Positions 1-8,457 of a stretch of 35,071 nt of DNA are shown piece by piece. The stretch is from Caulobacter sp. HMWF025 (GTDB lineage: Bacteria; Pseudomonadota; Alphaproteobacteria; Caulobacterales; Caulobacteraceae). Every line of letters starts with the position of its first letter. Position 1 is the stretch's first letter. The stretch spans positions 18,227 through 53,297 of the forward strand of contig NZ_QAII01000031.1 in assembly GCF_003060965.1 (NCBI RefSeq), given 5' to 3'. The position numbers and the translations under genes are program-made. The notes beneath the pieces were generated by a model that saw nothing but the letters and a program-made list of their open reading frames with translations, searched no databases and was not told where the DNA came from.

Positions 1-33
1 ATTCTGTGTGGCGGTCCCTAGGGGCTGGTCCAT
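1..33 (-). CDS. Possible 5' end of the next minus-strand gene (partial)
   Basis: An ATG on the minus strand at 33 opens a frame that runs off the left edge after 11 codons (MDQPLGTATQN). It would lie 142 bp downstream of flbD. In Caulobacter another flagellar gene such as flhA is expected near here, but eleven residues cannot identify it and the ribosome-binding site is weak (GGGGCTCTG). The call rests only on an open frame at the edge. Confidence 0.2.
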   Translation of the reverse strand, partial: MDQPLGTATQN

Positions 34-143
34 GTCAGAGCCCCGGAAGGGGCCGCCAACGGTCGGTCGAACTTGCAGTCAGATATCTGCGCTTGAAGCG
101 ATTTGCGCGCGGTCGCCAGTCTCAAGACGTCGCTAGAGCTGTT

Positions 144-171
144 CGGCACCGCACACTGGAGCGCGGTGCCG
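144..171 (-). terminator. Hairpin after flbD
   Basis: A perfect 9-bp inverted repeat (CGGCACCGC, 10-nt loop, GCGGTGCCG) begins 4 bp after the flbD stop codon. There is no clear U-tract on the minus strand, so it may be a Rho-assisted end or an mRNA-stabilising stem closing the fliF-flbD operon. The remaining bases 34-143 show only a 6-bp inverted repeat (GGGGCT/AGCCCC, 21-44). Confidence 0.4.
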
Positions 172-175
172 GGGC

Positions 176-1543
176 TCAGGCGGCGTTGGTCACCCCGCCC
201 TGCGGCGGCGGCACGGCGACCCCGGCGTCGGAGTACTCCTTGAGCTTGTTGCGCAGGGTCCGGATCGAGATGCCCAGGATGTTGGCGGCATGGGTGCGGT
301 TGCCCAGGCAGTGCTCCAGGGTGTCGATGATCAGGGTCTGCTCGACCTCGGCCACTGTCGATCCGACAAAGGCGCGGGACACCGCATCGGCGGCCATCTG
401 CGCCCCGCGCGCCACGGCCACTTCCGGGTTCGGCGCCATGGGCTGGCCGTCGGGCAGCCGGATCGCGAACTCCTCGATCTCGGCCCCGCTGGACAGCAGC
501 ACGGCGCGGTGCATGGCGTTTTCCAGCTCCCGCACATTGCCCGGCCAGCGATGGCCGATCAGGCGGCGCCTAGCTTCGGCCGAGATCGGCTTTTCGGCAA
601 CGCCATTGGCGGCGGAGTACTTCTTCACGAAGTGCTCGCAAAGGCTCAGGACGTCGGCCGGACGCTCGCGCAGCGGCGGCAGGCGCAGATTCACGACGTT
701 CAGGCGGTAGAGCAAATCCTCGCGGAAGGTGCCGTCCTTGACCGCCTGGGCCAGGTCGCGGTTGGAGGTCGCGAGGATGCGGATGTCGACCTTGACCGGC
801 TTCTGGCCGCCCACGCGGTCGATCTCGCGCTCCTGGATGGCGCGCAGCAGCTTGGCCTGCAGGCGGGTATCCATCTCGCTGATTTCGTCCAGCAGCAGGG
901 TGCCGCCGTTGGCTTCCTCAAACTTGCCGATCCGGCGAGCCATGGCACCGGTGAAGGCCCCCTTCTCGTGGCCGAACAGCTCACTTTCCAGCAGGTTCTC
1001 GGGGATGGCGGCGCAGTTGACCGAGATGAACGGAGCCTTGGCACGGCGCGATTTGCCGTGGAGGTAACGGGCCATCACCTCCTTGCCCGAGCCGCTTTCG
1101 CCGGTGATCAGGATCGAGGCGTCGGACGGGGCCACCTGGTCAGCCAGGCGGATGACGTTCTCCATCGCCGGATCGCGGACGATCATCGGGCGCTCGTCGT
1201 CCGTGACGGCGGCGAGCACCGCAGCGATCAGCTCGGCATCCGGCGGGAGGGGGATGAACTCCTTGGCACCGGCCTTGATGGCCCCCGCCGCCCGCATCGG
1301 ATCGGCATCAACCCCGCAGGCCACCACCGGCACCCGGATCCGCTCGGCCTCGTTGGCGGCGATCAGGCCGGCGATGTCGAGCGAGTAGTCGACCATCAGC
1401 AGGTCGGCCCCCTGACCTGCGCGCAGGGCGTGGGTCGCCTGCTCGATCGTCTCGACGTGCGAGACCTTGGCGCCCGTGTTCATCGCCATCTTCACGGCGA
1501 CGGAGAGCTGTCCGTTCAGTTTACCAACGACGAGAAGCCGCAT
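176..1543 (-). CDS. flbD: FlbD, sigma-54-dependent flagellar transcription regulator
   Basis: A 455-residue NtrC-family activator. Residues 1-115 form a receiver-like domain, about 120-345 the AAA+ domain, and about 400-437 a Fis-type helix-turn-helix. Walker A GESGSGKE is at 148-155, GAFTGA (the sigma-54 contact loop) at 195-200 and Walker B GGTLLLDE at 213-220, so it should open sigma-54 promoters. The receiver keeps an Asp at position 52 but lacks the N-terminal acidic pair (VGKLN at 6-10). This agrees with reports that Caulobacter FlbD activity depends on FliX and flagellar assembly rather than ordinary phosphorylation. It is the last gene of the fliF operon, 26 bp after fliN, with SD AAGGGG before the ATG. 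In Caulobacter it activates hook and filament genes and represses fliF. The role is known from the family; the order and motifs are seen here. Confidence 0.95.
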   Translation of the reverse strand: MRLLVVGKLNGQLSVAVKMAMNTGAKVSHVETIEQATHALRAGQGADLLMVDYSLDIAGLIAANEAERIRVPVVACGVDADPMRAAGAIKAGAKEFIPLPPDAELIAAVLAAVTDDERPMIVRDPAMENVIRLADQVAPSDASILITGESGSGKEVMARYLHGKSRRAKAPFISVNCAAIPENLLESELFGHEKGAFTGAMARRIGKFEEANGGTLLLDEISEMDTRLQAKLLRAIQEREIDRVGGQKPVKVDIRILATSNRDLAQAVKDGTFREDLLYRLNVVNLRLPPLRERPADVLSLCEHFVKKYSAANGVAEKPISAEARRRLIGHRWPGNVRELENAMHRAVLLSSGAEIEEFAIRLPDGQPMAPNPEVAVARGAQMAADAVSRAFVGSTVAEVEQTLIIDTLEHCLGNRTHAANILGISIRTLRNKLKEYSDAGVAVPPPQGGVTNAA

Positions 1544-1569
1544 GTTCTTGTCCCCTTGACCCGTCAGGC

Positions 1570-1905
1570 TCAGCCCGCCGCGTCGCCGTCCTTGATGATT
1601 TCAGTCATGGTCACGCCGAGGCGCTCATCGACGACGACCACTTCGCCCCGGGCCACCAGCCGGTTGTTCACATAGATATCGATGGCTTCCCCGACCTTGC
1701 GGTCGAGCTCAAGAATGCTGCCCTGGCCCAGCTGCAGAAGCTGGGCGACCGACATGTGCGCGCGGCCCAGAACGGCCGAGATATTGACCGGAACGTCGAA
1801 GACCGGCGCAAGATCGGAGGCGATCTTGTCGCTCAGCTCCACCGGCATCTCGGAGGCCAGCATGCTGCCTCCGAATTCGTCCAGGGTGAGATTGTCTTCG
1901 GCCAT
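1570..1905 (-). CDS. fliN: FliN, flagellar motor switch protein
   Basis: A 111-residue protein. After a short acidic N-terminus, residues about 35-105 form the SpoA/FliN domain (VFDVPVNISAVLGRAHMSVAQLL, then GSILELDRKVGEAIDIYVNNRLVARGEVVVVDERLGVTMTEI), a near-textbook FliN core. FliN multimers make the lower C-ring, bind CheY-P and dock the FliH-FliI export ATPase. Its ATG follows the flbE stop by 5 bp with GAAGG at the end of flbE as SD, so it is probably translationally coupled to flbE. Its length is normal for alphaproteobacterial FliN. Confidence 0.95.
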   Translation of the reverse strand: MAEDNLTLDEFGGSMLASEMPVELSDKIASDLAPVFDVPVNISAVLGRAHMSVAQLLQLGQGSILELDRKVGEAIDIYVNNRLVARGEVVVVDERLGVTMTEIIKDGDAAG

Positions 1906-1910
1906 GGTAA

Positions 1911-2561
1911 TCAGCCTTCGCTAGCGTGAAGCAGGGATTCGGCATGCAGCCCCTCGGCGGCGATGGCCGCCTCGAGGGCTTCGGCGACCCGGCGGGTCGC
2001 CTCGTCGGGATCGAAGGCGGCGCGTCCGTCACCCCAGTCAAACGAGAAGGCTGCGGGGGCCATGCCCCCGTCGCCCCGGGCCACGATCTGGCCCGGAAAA
2101 CCGATCGCATTGGCCGTCTCTTCGAGAGCGGCCTGGGTGCGCTCAACCAGATGTTCGGCGACCCGGACCGTAATCCGCGGCTGGGCCTCGACCTCGCGGG
2201 CCAGCGAGGCCAGGGCGGCATTGATCGGAGCCTCGGGGAAATGCTCCAGCGCCGCGTCGGCGATCTTGCGACCGCAGGCCAGGGCCAGCTGGGCTGAACC
2301 CGTGCGATGTTCGTGGGCCACGGCGGCCAGGGTGCCGAAGGCTTCCTCGACGGCGCGCCCGATATCGCGAAGCGATGCGGCGGCGGCCTGCTCGGCGCGG
2401 GCCAGGGCGGATTTCTCGCCCTCGGCATAGGCCTCGGCCTTGGCCTCCTCGAGCTCCTCGGGCGTGAAGCTGCGCTTCACCTTGGGCGGGGTGTAGGCCA
2501 CGCCGCCGCGATCGTCGAAGACGGTGTCGAAGGCGAAGCGCTTGTGGGGGATGTCGGTCAT
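1911..2561 (-). CDS. flbE: FlbE / FliH-like flagellar export accessory protein
   Basis: A 216-residue protein. The N-terminal part is proline-rich and basic (PPKVKRSF), followed by a glutamate/alanine-rich helical stretch ([27 protein letters not shown]) typical of the FliH/HrpE stalk, then a C-terminal domain of about 110 residues. FliH homologues bind and restrain the FliI ATPase and tether it to FliN. The position between fliG and fliN matches Caulobacter flbE, which supports the name more than the weakly conserved sequence does. It lies 13 bp after fliG, with SD GGGAG before the ATG. Confidence 0.85.
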   Translation of the reverse strand: MTDIPHKRFAFDTVFDDRGGVAYTPPKVKRSFTPEELEEAKAEAYAEGEKSALARAEQAAAASLRDIGRAVEEAFGTLAAVAHEHRTGSAQLALACGRKIADAALEHFPEAPINAALASLAREVEAQPRITVRVAEHLVERTQAALEETANAIGFPGQIVARGDGGMAPAAFSFDWGDGRAAFDPDEATRRVAEALEAAIAAEGLHAESLLHASEG

Positions 2562-2574
2562 GCTGCCATCTCCC

Positions 2575-3597
2575 TCAGTAGATCAGTTCGTCGTCGGAGC
2601 CGGCTCCGGCCAGCATGATCTCGCCCTTGGCAGCCAGATCCTTGGCGACCTGCACCATGCCGACCTGGGCCTGGTCGACGTCCTTCAGGCGCACCGGACC
2701 CATGCTCTCCATGTCCTCGCGCATGATCTTCGAGGCGCGCTCGGACATGTTGGAGAAGAACATCTCGCGCAGCTTGTCCGACGCCCCCTTCAGGGCCAGG
2801 GCCAGTTGCTCCTTGCTGGTGGCGCGCAGCAGCGTCTGGACGCCGCCCGGATCCAGCTTCGAAAGGTCCTCGAACACGAACATCAGGGCGCGGATACGCT
2901 CGGCCGCTTCGCGGTTGCGCTCTTCCAGGGCGGCGATGAAGCGCGCCTCGGTCTGGCGGTCGAAGTTGTTGAAGATCTCGGCCATCATCTCGTGGCTGTC
3001 GCGCTTGGAGGTGCGGGCCAGGTTCGACATGAATTCGTTGCGCAGGGTCTGCTCGATCTTGTCGAGGATCTCGCGCTGCACCGGCTCCATCCGCAGCATG
3101 CGGGTGACGCATTCCAGGGCGAAGTCTTCCGGCAGGGAGGCCAGCACGCGCGCGGCGTGGTCGCTCTTCACCTTGGACAGCACCACCGCAACGGTCTGCG
3201 GGTATTCATTCTTCAGATAGTTGGCGAGCACCGCCTCGTTCACGTTGCCCAGCTTGTCCCACATGGTGCGACCGGCCGGACCCCGGATTTCCTCCATCAG
3301 CTGCTCGACCTTTTCGGGAGCCATGAAGGATTGCAGCAGGCGCTGGGTCTGCTCGTACGAGCCCATGATCGCGCCCGTCGAGCTCATGCCCGACACGAAC
3401 TCGACCAGCAGTTCCTCGACGACCGAAGCCGAGACCGTCCCCAGTCCGGCCATGGCCTGGGAGACTTCCTTGATCTCCTCTTCGTCGAGGGCTTCCCAGA
3501 TGCGGGTATGATCCTCGCCGAGCGACAGCAGGACGATGGCCGCCTTCTCCGGACCGGCCAGTTTGCCTACATCATTGATGGACGCTTTCATGGCCAT
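2575..3597 (-). CDS. fliG: FliG, flagellar motor switch protein
   Basis: A 340-residue, full-length FliG. It has the N-terminal FliF-binding domain ([24 protein letters not shown]), the middle domain with an EYPQT version of the EHPQT motif ([27 protein letters not shown]), and the C-terminal torque domain ([19 protein letters not shown], then [26 protein letters not shown]), whose charged residues face the stator. It sits on the cytoplasmic face of the MS ring. Its ATG overlaps the fliF TGA by one base, so translation is coupled and FliF:FliG stoichiometry may be set this way. An in-frame ATG at codon 3 is an alternative start. Confidence 0.96.
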   Translation of the reverse strand: MAMKASINDVGKLAGPEKAAIVLLSLGEDHTRIWEALDEEEIKEVSQAMAGLGTVSASVVEELLVEFVSGMSSTGAIMGSYEQTQRLLQSFMAPEKVEQLMEEIRGPAGRTMWDKLGNVNEAVLANYLKNEYPQTVAVVLSKVKSDHAARVLASLPEDFALECVTRMLRMEPVQREILDKIEQTLRNEFMSNLARTSKRDSHEMMAEIFNNFDRQTEARFIAALEERNREAAERIRALMFVFEDLSKLDPGGVQTLLRATSKEQLALALKGASDKLREMFFSNMSERASKIMREDMESMGPVRLKDVDQAQVGMVQVAKDLAAKGEIMLAGAGSDDELIY

Positions 3598-5252
3598 CAG
3601 TTGGACTCGTGCAGCCAGGTGCGGAGGATGGCGACCGACTCGTCAGGGTGCTTGTCGACGAATTCAGACACCCGCTTGATCGACGAGGCCTTCACCTGGC
3701 CCTCGATCTTGGCAATGTCGATCCGTTGGTCAATGTCGGCCGTGGACGGGCCGGCCAGGGCGATGGGCTCGCCCGACTGGTCAACCACCACCTGCTGCGT
3801 CGTGCCGTCGGACAAGGTGACAAGGCGCGTCACCGGCTGCTGGCTGATGACCATCTGCGGGCTATTGGCCCCCTGCGACATCATGCTCTTCAGGAACGGA
3901 CGCACCGCAAACAGCAGGATCATGATGGCGACGATGGCCAGGACGCCCAGCTCGGCGGCCCGCATGATGTCGTTCTTGTCGAAGCCCGACAGAAGCCCGG
4001 CCTTTTCAAGCCCCTGGTCCTCGGGCTGCGGGAAGCGGATGTTGGTCACCTTCACCTGGTCACCGCGGGCGGCATCAAAGCCGATCGCCGTCTTCACCAG
4101 GTCTTCCAGCTGGGCCCGTTCCTCCTCGGTACGCGGCGTATAGGCCCCGGGCTTGCCATCCTTGCCCACCGGCCCGGTCACGCCGTCGATGGCCACGGCA
4201 ACAGCCAGCTTCTTGATCGTCCCCGGTTCCGTCACCTCGGTGCGGACCGACTTGGAGATCTCGTAATTGGTCACGGTTTCGTTGCTGCCCGACCGGGAGC
4301 CGAGGGGCTGGAAGCCGTTTGGCGTGCCGCCGGGAATGTTCTGGGTCGCCGACACATTGCCGGAGTCGTCGCCCTTGCTTTCCTGGTTGTTGGCCTCGTT
4401 GGTGCTCTCCGAGCGCACCACCTGGCCGTCCGGATCGAACTTTTCCTCCTGGACCGTGATGCGGTTCAGGTCGAGTTCGGCGGTGACGTTGACGCGGGCC
4501 TTGCCCTGCCCCAGCACCCCTTCGACCATGTCCTTGACGGTCTTGGCGATGCGGGCTTCCACCTCGCTCTTGCGGTCCTGGGCCATCTGGCCCGCCAGGC
4601 TCTCGTCGCTGGCAGCCGACAGGGTCTTGCCGTGCTGGTCGATGACGCTGACCTTTTCCGGCTTCATGCCGGCCACCGAGCCGGCGACAAGGTTCTGCAC
4701 GGCCCGCACCATGTCGGTCGACGCCTCGCGACCACCGGTGGAGATGGTTACGGCGGCAGTGGGCTGCTCGGCGTCTTCCTCGAAGATCTGCCGCTTGGGC
4801 AGGACAAGGTGGACGCGCACGCTGTTGACGCCCTGCCAGCCCTTGATGGTCCGCTCCAGCTCACCCTGCAGGGCCCGCTGGCGGTTCAGCTGTTGGACGA
4901 AGTCGGTCTGGCCGAGGGCATTGCTGGAGTCGAAAATTTCGTAGCCGATCGACCCGGAGGTCACCAGGCCCTTGCCGGCGACCAGAAGACGGGCCGAGGC
5001 GACCTTGTCGCGCGGCACCATGATCGTCGACCCGTCACCCTTGGTTTCATACTTCACGCCGGCCTGGTCGAGGGCCTGGGTGACGGCGGAGGCTTCCTTC
5101 AGGTCGAGATTGGAATAGAGGAGCTCGGTCGGCTCCTTGCCCATGAACATGACCAAGGCGACCAGGACCGCGACCACGCCCGCGCCGACGCCCACCAGGG
5201 CGGCGAGCCGGCCAACGCCGAACCTCTGAATCGCACTCAAAAAGTTGTCCAC
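3597..5252 (-). CDS. fliF: FliF, flagellar MS-ring protein
   Basis: A 551-residue protein with a first membrane segment at about 15-36, a YscJ/FliF periplasmic ring domain (about 45-220, including [21 protein letters not shown] and the RVHLVLPKR region), a low-complexity loop, a second membrane segment near 430-455 and a cytoplasmic tail ([25 protein letters not shown]) that binds FliG. It starts at GTG 5252: the only nearby ATG (5262) is out of frame, and [12 protein letters not shown] matches the family N-terminus. It is the first gene of the fliF-fliG-flbE-fliN-flbD operon. In Caulobacter this is a class II operon activated by CtrA and repressed later by FlbD; candidate sites for both lie upstream. 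Confidence 0.96.
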   Translation of the reverse strand: MDNFLSAIQRFGVGRLAALVGVGAGVVAVLVALVMFMGKEPTELLYSNLDLKEASAVTQALDQAGVKYETKGDGSTIMVPRDKVASARLLVAGKGLVTSGSIGYEIFDSSNALGQTDFVQQLNRQRALQGELERTIKGWQGVNSVRVHLVLPKRQIFEEDAEQPTAAVTISTGGREASTDMVRAVQNLVAGSVAGMKPEKVSVIDQHGKTLSAASDESLAGQMAQDRKSEVEARIAKTVKDMVEGVLGQGKARVNVTAELDLNRITVQEEKFDPDGQVVRSESTNEANNQESKGDDSGNVSATQNIPGGTPNGFQPLGSRSGSNETVTNYEISKSVRTEVTEPGTIKKLAVAVAIDGVTGPVGKDGKPGAYTPRTEEERAQLEDLVKTAIGFDAARGDQVKVTNIRFPQPEDQGLEKAGLLSGFDKNDIMRAAELGVLAIVAIMILLFAVRPFLKSMMSQGANSPQMVISQQPVTRLVTLSDGTTQQVVVDQSGEPIALAGPSTADIDQRIDIAKIEGQVKASSIKRVSEFVDKHPDESVAILRTWLHESN

Positions 5253-5391
5253 TAAGGCCCATCCCCCAGAAACGACCCCACCGGGGACGAACGTTGGTTG
5301 CCGTCAGGCGACCGCCGCTAGGCAGGATTTACCCAGTTCAAGGTAAACGGGGCGTTTACAAACGGCCGCGCGAGAAATTCGACCGGGCGCC
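5253..5391 (-). promoter_or_regulatory. fliF operon control region with palindromic CtrA-like box
   Basis: The perfect inverted repeat GTAAAC-N5-GTTTAC lies at 5343-5359, about 90-107 bp before the fliF GTG. Read as TAAA-N7-TTTA it has the exact spacing of the CtrA consensus TTAA-N7-TTAA with one changed base per half-site. Nearer the gene (minus strand, 5292-5306) is TGACGGCAACCAACG, whose CGGCAA core resembles FlbD (ftr-type) recognition sequence. This is where the repressor site ftr4 is expected from the C. crescentus fliF promoter. Both assignments are by resemblance. No convincing -10 element was found. Confidence 0.4.
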
Positions 5392-5430
5392 AAAACGTCG
5401 CGGCCGCGCCCCTTGTGAGGACGCGGCCGC
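5392..5430 (-). terminator. Terminator of sciP
   Basis: On the minus strand, 66 bp after the sciP stop, a perfect 9-bp G+C stem (GCGGCCGCG / CGCGGCCGC, 13-nt loop) is followed by GACGTTTTGG. The very stable stem plus a short T-tract fits an intrinsic terminator separating sciP from the fliF promoter. Both arms contain GCGGCCGC. Confidence 0.55.
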
Positions 5431-5496
5431 TGAACACGCTACTCGGTCTTCCAGCCGTGCCAGACGACCTGAAGGCTATCCCGGACCCGTCCTGCC

Positions 5497-5778
5497 TCAG
5501 CGATATTGCTGGAGGCGGGTCGTCCGAAGTCCCGCCAGCCCGTGACGGTCGATCGACTGCTGCCAGGCGAGGAATTCCTCATTCGTCAGCTTGTATCGAT
5601 CGCACGCCTCGTCAAGCGAGAGGAGCCCCCCGCGGACGGCGGCTACGACCTCAGCCTTGCGACGGATCACCCAACGCTGGGTTTCCGGCGGCGGCAAGTC
5701 GGAGAGAGTTAGAGGCGCGCCGGTCGGACCGATCACGTACTTCTCACCCCGGCTGTTCGTGCGCTGCTGCTGCAACAT
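5497..5778 (-). CDS. sciP: SciP, small CtrA inhibitory protein (DUF1153)
   Basis: A 93-residue protein beginning MLQQQRTNSRGEKYVIGPTGAPLTL. From this start the length equals that known for C. crescentus SciP; an ATG seven codons upstream (5799) is less likely because GGGAAAGG is well placed for 5778. The DUF1153 region has a helix-turn-helix (about 36-75: RWVIRRKAEVVAAVRGGLLSLDEACDRYKLTNEEFLAWQ). In Caulobacter SciP binds CtrA and blocks RNA polymerase recruitment at CtrA promoters in swarmer cells, so its position between hook genes and the CtrA-controlled fliF operon is meaningful. It is monocistronic here, with its own promoter region and terminator. Confidence 0.92.
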   Translation of the reverse strand: MLQQQRTNSRGEKYVIGPTGAPLTLSDLPPPETQRWVIRRKAEVVAAVRGGLLSLDEACDRYKLTNEEFLAWQQSIDRHGLAGLRTTRLQQYR

Positions 5779-5817
5779 GGCTTTACGCCTTTCCCACAAC
5801 CATCACTGTTGAAGGTG

Positions 5818-5862
5818 ACTATAGGCGCCGGTCAATAACATCGGCTTAATCGCAATAGTAAA
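5818..5862 (-). promoter_or_regulatory. Candidate sciP promoter
   Basis: On the minus strand a TATAGT hexamer (5818-5823) lies 40 bp before the sciP ATG. A TTAA at 5846-5849 with TTTAC further upstream (5858-5862) sits about 20 bp above the hexamer, where CtrA half-sites often overlap the -35. The spacing between the two half-sites is 9 rather than 7, so CtrA control is only suggested. Another TTAA-N6-TTAA pair lies at 5924-5937. Confidence 0.3.
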
Positions 5863-5946
5863 GAAAGCCCTAAACACGAGCCCCTCCCCAACATCATTTG
5901 TGTATCGAAGTGAAACACAAGAATTAAACAAGATTAAGAACCGACG

Positions 5947-7629
5947 TTATCGCTTAATGTTCAAGAGTTCTTCGAGCATCTGGTCAGCAGTGGTGATGAT
6001 CTTCGACGAAGCCGAGTAGGCGCGCTGGGTCGTGATCAGTCCCGTGAACTCCGTCGACAAGTCCACCGTAGAAGCTTCGAGCGTGGACGGAGCAATTTGG
6101 CCCGCACCGCCCTGGCCAGGAGTCTTGAGGCTGTAGGACCCGCTCTCGTTGGTCACACGATAAGCATTGCCGTTGACGCCCTTCAGACCGTTGGCATTTG
6201 AGAACGTCGCAACGGCAAGCTGGGCGATACGGCGCGTGACGCCGTTGTCGAAGATGGCCGAGACATAGCCTTCGTCGTCGACTTCGATGTTGGTCAGGTT
6301 ACCGAAGGCGGTGCCGTTGGTGTTGACCGACTGCACAACCGACTGGCTGTTGAACTGGGTCAGGCCACCGGCGGCATTGGCCAGATCGATCTGGATCGAC
6401 TGTGCATCAATACCCAGGCTGTCGGCCCAGCGCGGGGCTGCGGTGGAGACTGCAGGGTCCGACGCGCCGACCGTGATCGCCGTCGGCGAGGTTCCGCCGA
6501 ACAGGTTACCGACCGAGGCCAGTTTGCCGTCCGTCGTAAAGGTGATCTTGCCCGAGCTGATCAGGCCATTGGGCACATTGTCCAGGTCGCCCGGCTTGGC
6601 GCGCAGTTCGGCGAACCATTCATTGGGACCGTTGCCCTTCAGGAGCGACAACGTCACGGTGCGCTGCCCGCCCTTGGAGTCGGACACCGGCACCTGGATT
6701 TCGAAGTCGGGCTTAACGCCGGTCGAGGAATCGACCGCATAGTCCGCCATCGAGTTGGAGGCGGCGTCATAGAGATTGCCGCCCAGGGCATCGGTATTGG
6801 TGGCCATGGCGAAGCTGGCCGCCGAAACGGTCGGCGTGCCCGCACCGGTGCCGCTGACGTCGATATTGGTCACCCCACCGGGCAGGGTCGTGGCGGTCAG
6901 GGCACCGGTCGTCGGGTCATAGGTGTTGGTGCCACTGGCGACCAGAACCCCGGCCTTGCGGATCTGCATGTCATAGACATTGCTGGTGCCCGTAGCCGAA
7001 TAGCTGACCGTGTAGCTGGCAACGGCACCGGCGCTGTCGGTCAGGCTGTTCTTGGTCAGGACCGCCTTCGACTGGGCCGAGACCGGCTGTTCCGACCGAA
7101 GGTTGGCGTTGACGGCTGCACGGGTGGTCTTTTCGGCCGTACCGCCGACGGTGCCGACATTGATCGAGTCCAGCTGGGTCAGGTCGGAGGGATCGGGCGT
7201 GATCGTGCCCGTCACCGGGTCAGCCAGCCAGCCCTGCAGGTAGAGGCCGGCGTCATTCTTCAGATAGCCGAGGTTATCCAGCTGGAACGAACCGGCGCGG
7301 GTGAACGAACGGGTATCGGTCGCCGTCAGGCCTTCGGGCTTTTCAGTCGCGACGAAGAAACCGTTGCCTGCGATCGAAAGATCGAGGTTCGAGGTCGTCG
7401 ACTGGGTCAGGCCCTGCTGGGTGATGAACTGGTGCGTCATCGACTTGACGCCACCGGCGCTGTAGGTCGCGTTCTTGCTCTGCGCCGTCACCAGGGTCGA
7501 GAAATTGGCCTGGGTCCGCTTGTAGCCGACGGTATTGACGTTGGCGATGTTGTCCGAGATCGCGGCCAGGGCCGAAGAGTTGGCGATCAGGCCCGAGACG
7601 CCCGAAAGCATGGCGCTGTTGATGCTCAT
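5947..7629 (-). CDS. flgE: FlgE, flagellar hook protein
   Basis: A 560-residue protein. The N-terminus carries the rod/hook signature (SALAAISDNIANVNTVGYKRTQANF) and the C-terminus the matching helix (TVDLSTEFTGLITTQRAYSASSKIITTADQMLEELLNI). Between them is a large Thr/Ser/Gly-rich beta domain that forms the outer hook. It is longer than enterobacterial FlgE (about 400) and close to the long Caulobacter hook protein. It is exported by the flagellar type III system and polymerises under the FlgD cap, with length set by FliK. It is third in the fliK-flgD-flgE order, 128 bp after flgD, a gap long enough to hold separate control elements. SD AGGA lies ten bases before the ATG. Confidence 0.94.
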   Translation of the reverse strand: MSINSAMLSGVSGLIANSSALAAISDNIANVNTVGYKRTQANFSTLVTAQSKNATYSAGGVKSMTHQFITQQGLTQSTTSNLDLSIAGNGFFVATEKPEGLTATDTRSFTRAGSFQLDNLGYLKNDAGLYLQGWLADPVTGTITPDPSDLTQLDSINVGTVGGTAEKTTRAAVNANLRSEQPVSAQSKAVLTKNSLTDSAGAVASYTVSYSATGTSNVYDMQIRKAGVLVASGTNTYDPTTGALTATTLPGGVTNIDVSGTGAGTPTVSAASFAMATNTDALGGNLYDAASNSMADYAVDSSTGVKPDFEIQVPVSDSKGGQRTVTLSLLKGNGPNEWFAELRAKPGDLDNVPNGLISSGKITFTTDGKLASVGNLFGGTSPTAITVGASDPAVSTAAPRWADSLGIDAQSIQIDLANAAGGLTQFNSQSVVQSVNTNGTAFGNLTNIEVDDEGYVSAIFDNGVTRRIAQLAVATFSNANGLKGVNGNAYRVTNESGSYSLKTPGQGGAGQIAPSTLEASTVDLSTEFTGLITTQRAYSASSKIITTADQMLEELLNIKR

Positions 7630-7692
7630 GACGAAATTCCTGCGTTGAATGTCTTTGACTGTGGGTTCAGCGCGGTTTGCGTTTGGGCTCGG

Positions 7693-7735
7693 CAGGAACC
7701 GTCCTGAGGAGCCGCGTCGGCGTCATTCTGACGCC
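7693..7735 (-). promoter_or_regulatory. Two tandem stem-loops between flgD and flgE
   Basis: In the 128-bp flgD-flgE gap two perfect inverted repeats stand side by side: GGCGTCA-TTC-TGACGCC (7719-7735) and CAGGA-ACCG-TCCTG (7693-7706). No T-tract follows either, so they look less like terminators than like mRNA processing or stabilising stems, which could raise flgE above flgD. I found no sigma-54 consensus in this gap. Confidence 0.4.
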
Positions 7736-7757
7736 CTGTCATGGGGTGGAGCCGCGA

Positions 7758-8447
7758 TCAGGCGGCGGGCGGGTTGGTAACTCCGATGACCGCATCGACG
7801 GGCACCTTGGTGGTGCCGATGGTCACCATGTTGACGCCGCTCTCGTTGGTCACCGCGGTCACGATGCCTTCGATGCGGCCCTTGGAGCTGGTGGCGATCT
7901 TGCTGCTCTCGGCATCCAGCGCGGTCACGCGGAGGGTGTAGGCACCGCCGTTCGGCTGCTGGACACCGCTCGAGCTATCCTTGCCGTTCCAGGTGAAGCT
8001 GTGATCGCCCTTGGTCATGTCATCCGGCAGGACCGTCGCGACCGTCTTGCCGTACTGGTCGAGGACTTCAATCTTCACCGAGGTGGCGGCACGGCTCTGG
8101 TTGTAGCTCCAGGTCGCCTGGCCGTTCTTCAGCACCGACTTCTCGGTTTCGGCGGTGACCTGCTTGTCCATCATGCCCAGGGCATTGGTCAGGCCGCCCT
8201 CGTTCATCCCGACCAGCGCCGTCAGCAGGTCGTTGGTCACCAGCTGCTGCTCAACCCCGGTCATCTGGGTGATCTGCTGGGTCATCTGGGTCGTGTCGGT
8301 CGGCGACAGCGGGTCCTGGTTCTTCAGCTGAGTGGTCAGCAGCTTCAGGAAGGTCTCCTGGTTGCTGGCCATGGAGGTGCGGGCATTGTTGATCTTCGTC
8401 TGCGTCGCAGTGCCCGAAGTGGCGGCGGTCGCGGTGGTCGTGGCCAT
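7758..8447 (-). CDS. flgD: FlgD, flagellar hook capping (scaffold) protein
   Basis: 229 residues from the ATG at 8447. The hallmark FlgD motif is at about 30-55 (FLKLLTTQLKNQDPLSPTDTTQMTQQITQMTGVEQQL), followed by an Ig-like/FlgD FLN domain (VEVLDQYGKTV-type strands, GDHSFTWNGKDSSSGVQQPNGGAYTLRVTA). The frame is open further upstream, but that part overlaps fliK; SD AAGGGG between the fliK stop and this ATG fixes the start. FlgD caps the growing hook and is discarded when FlgK arrives. It follows fliK by 10 bp and is cotranscribed with it. Confidence 0.93.
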   Translation of the reverse strand: MATTTATAATSGTATQTKINNARTSMASNQETFLKLLTTQLKNQDPLSPTDTTQMTQQITQMTGVEQQLVTNDLLTALVGMNEGGLTNALGMMDKQVTAETEKSVLKNGQATWSYNQSRAATSVKIEVLDQYGKTVATVLPDDMTKGDHSFTWNGKDSSSGVQQPNGGAYTLRVTALDAESSKIATSSKGRIEGIVTAVTNESGVNMVTIGTTKVPVDAVIGVTNPPAA

Positions 8448-8457
8448 GTCGGACCCC

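Noticed and set aside
3609-5255. 548-codon open frame antisense to fliF
   Set aside because: It mirrors fliF in high-G+C DNA, is rich in His/Gly/Leu/Arg without a fold, and has no SD; fliF itself has clear family motifs.
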